A DNA stretch of 64,000 nucleotides from Galeopsis tetrahit (Eukaryota; Streptophyta; Magnoliopsida; Lamiales; Lamiaceae): the NCBI GenBank assembly GCA_963675135.1, contig OY776130.1, forward strand, positions 29,132,001 through 29,196,000, written 5' to 3'. The notes under the pieces are model-generated. The model saw only the letters and a list, made by a program, of their open reading frames with translations, was not told the DNA's origin and searched no databases. The translations under genes and the position numbers were made by a program. Of this stretch, positions 25,105-34,617 are shown in pieces. Position 1 is the first letter of the stretch; each line of letters begins with the position of its first letter.

Positions 25105-25334
25105 ATAATTCTTGAGAGGATGTTGTCACAAATGCGGTAGCATTTGGGACAACAGCCTAAGGTGGTATAGTTACTATAGATTTGATTTATTTCTTATTTT
25201 CGTTGAATAATTCCTTTGTAAAATATTCTTGAATCTGAAATTTGTTTGTGCAAAAATAGGCATGTACTACACCTCTCAAAAGCTTGAAAAATTGAGAATG
25301 TTACAGCATACTAAAAGATGTACCAATTCACTGA

Positions 25335-25458
25335 GTAACTATGGAGCACGGAGTTCGCTACTACGATGCCTTCTTTTCAAAAGGTGAATTTGGTAAAAAC
25401 ATCAAGAGGTTCGTAATCCATTAAGTAAGTATGGGGCACGGAGTTCGCTACTACGATG
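25335..25458 (+). repeat. Pair of 34-nt direct repeats after A2 pol
   Basis: Copies at 25335-25368 and 25425-25458, with start-to-start spacing of 90 nt and the shared core CACGGAGTTCGCTACTACG. They begin about 230 nt after the pol stop and are also kept in A1. Possible RNA signal; role unknown. Confidence 0.85.
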
Positions 25459-25918
25459 TACTCTACAGGAAAAATGGATCAATACGAATTAGATGTTGTA
25501 GCACAAAAAGAAGAAATGCAATGAAAAGAAAAAAATGCTGAAAATTGGCTACATTGGATAGGTAAAACCTGTGAAAAACCAATGTTGAGGTGTATGTCAA
25601 ATCCTTGAGCACAACATTACATGATTCAATTATATTTTTATAAGTTGTAATTATTTAATTAATTGTGGGAATTTATTTTATTTATTTATAATTATACTAA
25701 CCACGTTCTTTTATTATTTCAGATTATACACATTTTTTTATTCTTAATTAATTCTAGAATATTCTTAATTTAATTAATTTATTAATTAAGATTTTACCCC
25801 ACTAACTCACCCATGATTTACTTGTGGCTGAATTTGTGGAGCATTATCCATTCAATCTAGAATTTTCTTTAAGTCAAGCCTTAATCACACGTACATTATT
25901 CCAACTACTAAGCTCTCT

Positions 25919-25929
25919 CTATATAAATA
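25919..25929 (+). promoter_or_regulatory. Possible internal TATA box before the A2 extra ORF
   Basis: CTATATAAATA, about 130 bp upstream of the extra-ORF ATG at 26058, follows a pyrimidine-rich stretch. It would allow a separate mRNA for the extra ORF. In A1 the matching site is degenerate (near 9965). A prediction from sequence only. Confidence 0.4.
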
Positions 25930-26057
25930 CTCCCATTTCATGTTTTTCTAAGCTTTGTAATTATTTGAGTAAGTTGAGTATTAATTTTGCAGATTTGTTA
26001 TAAGCTAACTGTGTGTCTCGATTCTTGTGTTGGTTCTTTTCGAATTCTTGAGTTTAA

Positions 26058-28385
26058 ATGGCAGGAAACAAGAAAACCCACTCACAGAAACCAAACTCTC
26101 CCAACTCACAACCGTCATCTTCATCCCTCTCGAACCTTCACACTCTAGCTTCCATGGCTGCTTCACACGAAAATTCACCCCCAACTGCCGCAACCGTCGC
26201 ACCCACTCCAGCTACTCCGACAACCATCCACATATCAAACCAAGCCACACTCTCCGAGCTTAACCAGGCGGTTGAGAATTTTTCTCAATCAATGAGATCA
26301 TCTACTCCACCCATCCTCACGATCGGTGATATGTCCATTGACATCTCTCACTACTTGCGCACCCAAGAAGTGATCACTACTGCACCTTCTTCATCCACAA
26401 CCGAAAAGCCCCAAATTCCGAGCCCTAACGCTGAAACAGAGGCCCCGACTGCTGCCTCTATGGGGGAGACTGAAAAGGAGATTGAAGAATCCCCTGTTGC
26501 TGAGTCAAAGGAGCCGTCGAATGCGGAGACATCAGACGATGAGGACGCTCAGATGGAGGATGCTGAAGCGCTCGAAAATTCCGACAAAACTGACTCTGAG
26601 ATTTCAAAGTCGGACTCTGAACCAATTCCTTTCAAGAGGAATGTTGAGAAAGGGAAGAGAAAGAGGAGCCCAGTTCAAAGGAGACGATCAAACCGAGTTT
26701 TCACTCGAGTTGATTATTCTGATTCTTTGAGGAAGAAGAAGAAGCTAGGTGGTGATGTTGTTGAACCAATTCAGGTATTCTCTGAATCTGATGAAGAAGT
26801 GGTGATTGAGAAGCCAACCAAGAAGAAGGTTGATCCAAAGGGGAAGGGAAAGACAAAGATTGATGATGTTCGAACGATGCCTGAAGAACCAGAACCTGAT
26901 TCTGATTCTGAAATGGAGGTTTGTCTTAGGGATATGCAGCAAGCCCTGAAGAAGAATGCTGCCTCACATGCTGAATCAAGTGCTCCAGCACCAGAACCTG
27001 ATGATGGAGGTGATTCAAGCAGTACAACTTCAGACAAAAGCTCTGAAAAAGAAGCTGATTCCAGTTCTGAGGAGGAGAAAGAACCAAGCTCAAAGGAAAG
27101 TACTTCTGAGGAAGGTAATTCTGAAACTGAAGTAGATTCTGATATTGATGGATTGGTTGACAAGATAACTAGGCTGTCTAGGAGAAAACTGTTGATGGAA
27201 AGGAGAATTCATATTTCTGATTTTGAGAGTAAGAATTTGATTCAATTCTTAGAGGATAGAAAGTTGATGAAAGCTCTGAACTTGTGTGATTCTTTTGTTT
27301 CCGATTGGGTGTATGAATTTTATGCATGTCTGAGAAAGAGTAATGGTAGGAGGAGTTCCCGTTGGTATGGGAATGTACAGTTTAGGGGGAGTATAGTTCC
27401 ATTTACACCAGAGTTGATTAATGATTTCTTAGGCATATAACCAGTACTTGATGATGATGAACCTGATTTGGATGTTGTTACTGCTTCTATGACTGGTGGT
27501 TTGTTGACTAGATGGAGAAATGGAATGTTGGCCAAGGACCTTACTTTTCTTTATTCTGTGTTGCATAAATTGATAGTTTATAATTGGATACCTTCCACCA
27601 ACTCTACCAAAGTGACAAAGGATCAAGCAATCTTGCTTTATAGGATAGTGGTTTTGAAGAAGTTTAATTTGGGATTGACTATTTTTCACCACATGATGAA
27701 GTTTAGTGGTGACATTTCTGATAAAGGAAACCTTCCATACCCTGTGCTTATATGTTCATACTTGAAGATGCATGGTTTTAGCCCTAAGAAGACTGAAGTT
27801 CTTAGAGGTAAGGTTCCTTTATACACCATTTCACCTGCTTTGCTCATTGGTGAAAGAGTGAAAGATCTGCCCTTGCACAATCCTGGAAGTTCTTCTCAAA
27901 GACCAGCTCCTGCTCAACCTCAACCTTAGCCCTCACCAGCACAGAGACCTGAACAGAACACAGCTGCACCTAATGCTGCACCAGATGCTGAGAACATTGG
28001 TGGTAACACTGACACCACTTTTTCTGTTCCCAGATCTTTTATATTATTGCAGTTACAGCGCTTACAGGACCAGATTGATGAGCTCCAGTTCATCAAAGAC
28101 AAGTGGACCAGGCTACTTTCCACTACAACAGGGAGAGTACCACCACCTTCCACTTCAGCTAGAGCTTCTGGAGTTGTTATTGAAGAGCTGAATCCTGAAG
28201 ATGTTGGAGGTGTACCTGATGCTGCTGCTGCTACAGAGAATGGAGGAACTGCTGCTGCTAACAATGTTGTTGCACTCTTTGCATCAACTTGTTTTATTGA
28301 GGAACCAGAGGAGGCTGATGAAGACAAGTTTGCAGATGCTGCTGAAGATGATGAGGATATGGAAATCCTCTATGCTGATATCTAG
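26058..28385 (+). pseudogene. Extra (post-pol) ORF of family A in A2, two nonsense codons
   Basis: A single frame of 776 codons broken by TAA at 27438-27440 and TAG at 27927-27929. Residues 1-360 are rich in Ser, Pro, Glu and Lys, with basic clusters near residues 195-240 and long acidic runs. Residues about 370-640 form a domain with a Trp-Val-x-Glu-Phe-Tyr-like motif and a following helical part, resembling the plant 'putative transposon protein' family (from memory, not searched). It resembles the N-terminal domains of the B and C ORFs. The tail is rich in Ala and Glu. A1 has GAG in place of the first stop, so the stops look like mutations and not a design. No membrane or signal sequence. 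Function unknown. Confidence 0.82.
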
Positions 28386-29063
28386 AACAGATGATGCAAG
28401 ACAGGGGGAGTACTGAAGTACAGATGGCACATGTGCAGGACCTTGATGCTGCTGCTATTGTTATAGCAATTCATGCCATTTTCAGTCCTACTTTTGTTTT
28501 TGTTATTCTGTTATGTTTAAGTTAAAATTCTGTTTATTCTGATACAATATTTACTAATTCTAGTTGATAGGATGTCTATATTTATCTTGCTTAAATTAGT
28601 TTGCACTAATGATATTTGATTACTGCTTATTGCTTAATTTGTTTTCCTATCATTAATTGCTTACTGCATGATGAATATGCCTTGTTTAGTTTATTTATTT
28701 TTCATAGTTTTTGCTTAAATTAGTTTTTGTTTGTTTGTTTTTGAGTCTTACATAAGTCTTAGAACTAATCTGGTATATACCCTTATATGCTCTGATTTAA
28801 TCTTTGATTTTTGTAAAGTTATATGTTTTTGTAAACAAGTGTACTGTTTATACTTGTTTTGGTTTTGAATAAGATTACTTTGATCTTATGGCACGGATCT
28901 TAGTAAAATTATTCTTGATCTCTTTTTGATTTGATCCAACGGTTACAACAGGTATTGTCTTGACTAGTATTTAGACTTGATGTTCAACTCACCTAAATAC
29001 ATAATACTGAGTATGTATAGAAATATATGTGCATCAGGTGTGTTGTAGTCGAAAGGTCAAATT
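28386..29063 (+). other. A2 3' non-coding region
   Basis: T-rich, no ORF. The last roughly 220 bp before the polypurine tract are almost the same as in A1 (13250-13470), which suggests a cis-acting role. A shorter version of the A1 repeat region is present at about 28560-28740. Confidence 0.7.
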
Positions 29064-29072
29064 GGGGGAGAT
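29064..29072 (+). other. A2 polypurine tract
   Basis: GGGGGAGAT immediately before the 3' LTR, the same as in A1. Confidence 0.85.
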
Positions 29073-29945
29073 TGTAGATGTTGTTAACTCTTAAATGCTT
29101 TAACATTATCAACAACATCTTAATTTGACCTTCCTTGATTTATTCTAAGTATTTTCTGAAATGTTACATTAAATGTTGTACTAAATGCTCTCACATTCAG
29201 GAACGATTCTAGAAGCTTCTACAAGAGTCTGGAACCTGGAAGATTCCAGAAGGTTGGAGAACGTGCTAGAAGAGTTTAGAGCATTGTAGAACGACCTGGA
29301 AGATGGCAGAAGGATCTAGAAAGATCATGGAGGTTGAGGTCCTAAAAAATAGGATCTCATAATGGAAGGATCTAGAAGCTGTGTATTTCTCTATAAATAC
29401 CGCAGGAGCCTCTCATTTCAAAGTATGCACTATTCGAGTAACACCTTCTTGAGAGTTCAACCCTAGTTCGGAGTTATGGTCAGTAGTTGTGTCATTTAAC
29501 GTACGCCGAGGGATACCACACCTTCCAGTGTACTTAGTTCTAGTCTTGTATCGAGTGAATCATAGATCAGATTAGTTCTTTAGACAATGTTCTTACACTT
29601 AAGCCAATTTGCGGATTCAGGCACCTGCCTCGATCGTAGTTTCTGTTTGTGGAATGTTGAAGTAATTGCTGAGACATTTCACACGACATTTTTGTGTATA
29701 ACTTAGGAACTAAGTTATTGTTTCGCCGTATGGCTTAGCATAGGTTTTGTTATTAATAAAATCTATGTTAAAAATTATTCCATTGTGTTCGTATTGTGTT
29801 TTAGTGTTTTAGACTTTCGCTGTGTACTGTGTTTAATTATTCACATTCTGTTAGAGTTAATGCTACAATAATTGTCACAACATTCAGTGTAACATTGTTC
29901 TATTTTTTACTTAAACACTAGATACCTACCCCACGCACACTTTCA
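29073..29945 (+). repeat. A2 3' LTR
   Basis: 873 bp, TG...CA, followed by the target duplication GATGT at 29946-29950. Differs from the 5' LTR by about ten substitutions and a 12-bp indel. Confidence 0.95.
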
Positions 29946-30124
29946 GATGTTTCAGGTGCTGTCATGGAGTTTTGGGGCGATGGTAAGGGATGATCGGAGG
30001 GAGAGATTGTGAAGGATGTGGAAGGCACTTGTAAGAGGGCTAGGAGCATGATTGAAGCGTATGGAGCGCCTCTTGTGATTCGAGACATGGCGGAGGCTGA
30101 AGTGAATCAGCCCCGCCGGGGTGA

Positions 30125-33100
30125 ATGATCATCATCTGCTGGAATGCCCGAGGTGTTCGTGGAGCTCGGGCATTCAATAATATTAGTAGACTAGTTTTTA
30201 AATTCCGCCCTTCGGTGTTGTTTGTTTCGGAATCTAGGTGTTCTTCGGCTAGAGCCTATTTTTTGAAGTCCAAACTTGGTTTTAGTTGCTATTTTTCGGT
30301 TAATGCACAAGGATATTCTGGTGGTTTGTTGCTGTTTTGGAAGAATACAGTACTTGATATTGTTTCTTATTCCCCTGCGCATATTGATTGTTTGATTACA
30401 TCACATAATTTTCAATGGAGGTTTACGGGATTCCAAGGAAATCCAAAACTGGAAGATCGTAAATTTTCTTGGGAATTGCTTAAACGTCTTGGTAATTACC
30501 ATCAATTTGCAAATAAGGCTTGGCTTGTGGGTGGGGATTTCAATGAAACTTTGTTTCATTCTGAGAAAAGGGGGGGGGGGGTGCTAAAAAACCTTTATCC
30601 AGATTGCTGAATTTTCAAGATGCACTCAACCACAATGGTTTGATTAATTTGAGAGTTAATGGCCCGAAATTTACATGGATGAATAAGAGAAGAGGAATTG
30701 ACTTAATACAAGAAAAGCTAGATAGATTTGTTGCTACCAATGAATGGTTAAACTTTTTCTCAACCTATGATGTGAAATTGCTTGATTTTATGGGTTCGGA
30801 CCACAGACCTCTTTTGCTTACATGTGATATGGACAATGTTAATTCTATTGCTCACTCACGAGTGGGTTTTCGTTTTGAAAATCACTGGATAAAGGAACCT
30901 GATTTTAAGCAAATGATTGGAAAGGTATGGGCTGTTAAGGGGAAGCAATTGGAGTTGCCTGTTTCGTTGAAGCAATGTGGTGAATCAATTAAAGTATGGG
31001 CATCTAGAAAGGGTGGGACTTTGAAAAATCGCATTGACAATACTCAAACTCAAATTAAGAAGGAAGTGGATAATGAGGATAGTATTCCAGATGTTCAGAA
31101 ATTGCAGAAATTGGAAAAAGAATTGGAACATTTGTATTCACAAGAGGAATGGTATTGGAAGCAATAGTCTAGGGTTTCTTGGATCAAAGAAGGTGACAGA
31201 AATACAAGGTTTTTCCATAGTCGGGCTAATCAGAGGAGATGTACTAATTGGATTACTAAAATTCAAAATGATTCTGGAGAATGGGTGTATAATGAAAATG
31301 GTATCAAGAAAACATTTGTCCAGTATTTTGAAAACATCTTTACGACATGCAACCCTAGTTCTCATGTGATAAATGCTGCAACTAAAGAGATGGGTTGCCG
31401 GCTTACTAATGAGCATACACGATTGCTTGATGTTCCGTTTTCCCGGGAGGAAGTGAACAAAGCCATAAAGGATCTTAATCCATGGAAGGCTGCTGGACCA
31501 GATGGCTTTCCGGCTTCGTTCTACCAAGTCAACTGAAATTCTATTGGGGATGAGGTGGGGGAGCAAATTTTGTTGCATCTGAACAGTGATAAGCCTTTAA
31601 ACTATTGGAATCATACCACGATTGTTCTAATTCCAAAGATAAAGAATCCGGTTAGTGTCCTACAGTTCCGACCGATCAATCTTTGCAATGTTAGTTATCG
31701 GATTCTTTCACGAGTTATTACGAATCGTTTGAAGATGGTCATGAATGATATTATTGATTCTTCTCAAAGTGCTTTTGTTTCTGGAAGGCTTATTTCGGAC
31801 AATATTTTAATTGCTTTTGAATGCTTACATTGGGTCCGATCATCGAAAAGTCGTGAAGGGTATGCTACATTGAAATTAGATATGAGTAAAGCATATGATC
31901 GTGTGGAATGACCTTTTCTTTTACAAGCTATGAAGAAGATTGGCTTTTCTAATAAATGGATTCATCTTATAGCAAAATGTATATCCTCAGTTTCTTATGA
32001 TGTCTGCATTAATGGTTTGAACACTGAGGTTTTTAAACCTTCCAGAGGGCTTCGTCAAGGTGATCCGTTATCCCCATTCTTGTTTGTTATCTGTGCTCAA
32101 GATTTGTCTCTTTAATTCAGGCAGCCATGGAGCACAATTTATTCTCAGGTATAAGGATTGCGAGAAATGCTCCTTCTGTCTCTCATTTGTTTTTTGCAGA
32201 CGATAGCTTGATATTTTTGAAGGCTACGCAACATGATTCTAGAATATTAAAAAGATGCCTTCATACATATGAAGCTGCTTCTGGACAACTGATAAATTTT
32301 GAGAAGTCGGCCATAACTTTTAGTCCATTAACAAAAGTGACAAATCGGGAGACAGTGAAGCAGGTGTTGGAGGTTCACTCAACGAATGGCCATGATATCT
32401 ACTTGAGGCTTCCTACTTTCTCAATCAGAGCAAAGCGTCATCAATTTGGCTACCTTGTGGATCGGTTTCGACAGAAAATTAACTCTTGGAGCCACAAAAT
32501 TTTTTCAGAAGGTGGAAAAGAAGTTCTTATCAAATCTGTCTTGCAAGCCATCCCATGCTACGCAATGTCATGTTTCAGGATCCCTACTTCGATTTGTATG
32601 GATTTGGAAAGAATGATAGCTAATTTTTGGTGGGGAAAGAAGGAGGAACACAATAAGCTGCATTGGAAAAAATGGAGTGAGCTTTGTAAACCGCGTGGGG
32701 AAGGAGGTTTAGATTTTCGAAATCTGGTACATTTCAATAAGGCTCTCCTAGATAAGCAAGTGTGGAGGATTTTGCTTCGTCCAGATTCTCTTGTGAGTAT
32801 TATTTTTAAAGCAAAATATTTTAGACAAACTGACATTTTGAATGCAGAATTGGGATCCAATCCGTCATTTGTGTGGAGATCCTTGATGTGGAGCAAAGAC
32901 TTATTGGAAAAAGGTATTAGGTGGCGCATTGGTAATGGAAAGTGTGTGCATATTTTTAAGGATAGATGGGTTGGGGGTATTGAAGATGGATTGATTCGGT
33001 CAAGAATTGCTAGTGCTTCCACAGTGGACCGTTTCATTTTGTCAACCTCTAAATGGAATGAAGAACTGGTGCGTCAGGCGTTTTGGCCACATGAAGCGGA

Positions 33101-34151
33101 GGCGATTCTCCAAATGCCTCTCTTAGGGATTCGTCAAAATGATCAACAATTCTGGCCGGAAAATGCTTCGGGTACGTATTCGGTAGCTTCGGGTTATCGG
33201 TTTATATCAAGGACATCCATGAAGACGTGGGTAAATTCTATGCCAAGCTCATCGGGGAAAAATCATGTTCAGTTGCTATGGAATTACTTGTGGAAATTGA
33301 GAATCCCGCCCAAGGTTCGCATTTTTGGTTGGAAAATTTTGAATGATTCGGTGGCAACGGAAGTCAATTTGGTAAAACATCATGTTCCAACATCCCCTTC
33401 ATGTTTTTGTTGTGGTACGTTTTTTGCAGATACCTTGCATGTCCTCTTCCAATGTGAGTTCGCTAAAAGAGTGTGGAAAGATCAAGGATTATGGGGAAAG
33501 ATAAAAAGCTTGTCTAAAGGTACGATCTTTCAGATTGTATATGCCATCAAGGAACGTTTTGATAAGTCTTTTTTCTCTTTGTTTCTTGTTATTGCTTGGG
33601 CAATTTGGCGGGAGAGGTGTCGTTGGATACTTTCAGAAGATTTTGATAATAAAAAGTTGACATATCGTAAAATCTTCAAGGTAAATTGGGCAATTGAATA
33701 TTGGAATGATTTTCAAAATCTTGGTTGGTTGGAGGTGGAGAAGGACCTTGGTACGTGTAGAAGTAATGGATTTACCCTTTTTACTGATGCAGCTTACAAT
33801 ATTGAGAAGAATTTTTTTGCTGTTGGATTTGTGGTTTTTGATCCTAAGGGTATTGTTGTATTGGCCGGGGGTGAACGTATTATAAACCCGGGATCTATTG
33901 TAGCAGCGAAATTAATTGGTGCTAAAAAAGGGATTGAGAGCTGTATTAAGCATAAGTTTCAAATCTCGAGTCTTGGAATGGATTCTGCTGACTCAATTGG
34001 GGCTATAACTGCTTCTATTTGCTTGGAGGGGATGGAGAATGATTTGGTGAGAGACATTAGAAGATCTCTCCAATATCTTTTGATTTGGGACTGTGATATT
34101 ATTTCAAGAGATGACAATAAAGCAGCACATATGATGGCCCGGCAAGCTTGA
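30125..34151 (+). pseudogene. LINE ORF2: endonuclease, reverse transcriptase, RNase H (decayed)
   Basis: Starts at the Met of 30125 with an APE-type endonuclease (Asn near residue 7, Glu near 37, terminal Ser-Asp-His near 30798). The frame shifts at a run of 12 G (30570-30581) and continues at 30604. Stops follow at 31165 (TAG), 31534 (TGA) and 31909 (TGA); the two TGA codons occupy conserved Trp sites. Another frameshift lies near 32116. From 32127 to 34151 the frame is long and open: the RT Phe-Ala-Asp-Asp core is at about 32190-32205, followed by the thumb, a Cys/His zinc-binding region (about 33390-33480) and an RNase H domain (about 33770-34140). These enzymes would nick the target and copy the RNA in place. 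It cannot make a full product now. Confidence 0.92.
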
Positions 34152-34271
34152 AATTTTTCAACACCTTACGATTGGGTTGAAAATGATATTTCTCAATATA
34201 TTAAGGAGATGTGCTATTTCTAATTTTGTATACTCCTTGTATATTGTAAAAAAAATAAAATAAAATGATTT

Positions 34272-34617
34272 CAAGTGGTTTAGTAGAGTTTGCAAAGACT
34301 CTTTTTATCATAGCTTTGATTGGTCCGGGAAAATTACTTCTCTGTCCTATATGAAACTTCACTAAAATGGGCAACATGATGGGCGTTTTGGTCAATAAAT
34401 TGCAACGGCTAATAAAATCGTACACACTACTACACTATCACGCTCCTCGAGACAACAATCGGCCCCCTCCACTTTCCCGTTTGAGAGTGAGAAACATATT
34501 CAAGAAAATCTGCAACCCTATTCACTAAAATTAAACCCCAGAAAAATCCTCATTCAGATCTTCCCCATTTTTAGGGTTTCTTCTGTTACACAAATCTGTG
34601 CAGCATTTTACAGCAAA
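34272..34617 (+). promoter_or_regulatory. Promoter and leader region of VPS2.2
   Basis: Only about 346 bp separate the LINE target duplication from the VPS2.2 start codon. The stretch holds pyrimidine-rich leader-like DNA (34440-34600) and a telo-box-like TTAGGGTTT near 34572. No convincing TATA box is seen. The LINE therefore probably displaced upstream promoter DNA. Confidence 0.55.

Larger units (their letters stand above)
19214..29945 (+). mobile_element. Copia element A2, nearly intact
   Basis: LTRs of 861 and 873 bp, a tRNA-Met primer site, gag-pol with a single nonsense codon, an extra ORF with two nonsense codons, a polypurine tract, and a perfect target duplication GATGT (19209-19213, 29946-29950). 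I count about ten substitutions and one 12-bp indel between the LTRs, so it is older than A1 by that measure. Domain order protease-integrase-RT-RNase H is Ty1/copia. Two zinc knuckles and the acidic Ser/Asp segment in gag suggest the Sirevirus group (inference). It is the likely type of enzyme source for copies such as A1. Confidence 0.95.
17268..34255 (+). mobile_element. L1-type LINE, interrupted by A2
   Basis: A 16-bp direct repeat TAAAATAAAATGATTT flanks it (17252-17267 and 34256-34271), and an A8 tail lies at 34248-34255. Removing A2 and one GATGT copy leaves about 6.25 kb, normal for a full-length plant L1. It has a 5' leader, ORF1 with DUF4283-type and CCHC regions, and ORF2 with endonuclease, reverse transcriptase, a zinc-binding region and RNase H. 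Several nonsense and frameshift changes make it inactive. The upstream base context TT before AAAA fits the TTTT/AA preference of L1 endonucleases. Confidence 0.93.

Noticed and set aside
31034..31369. 111-codon frame overlapping LINE ORF2
   Set aside because: It is out of frame with the conserved RT sequence, which continues in the other frame through a single TAG.
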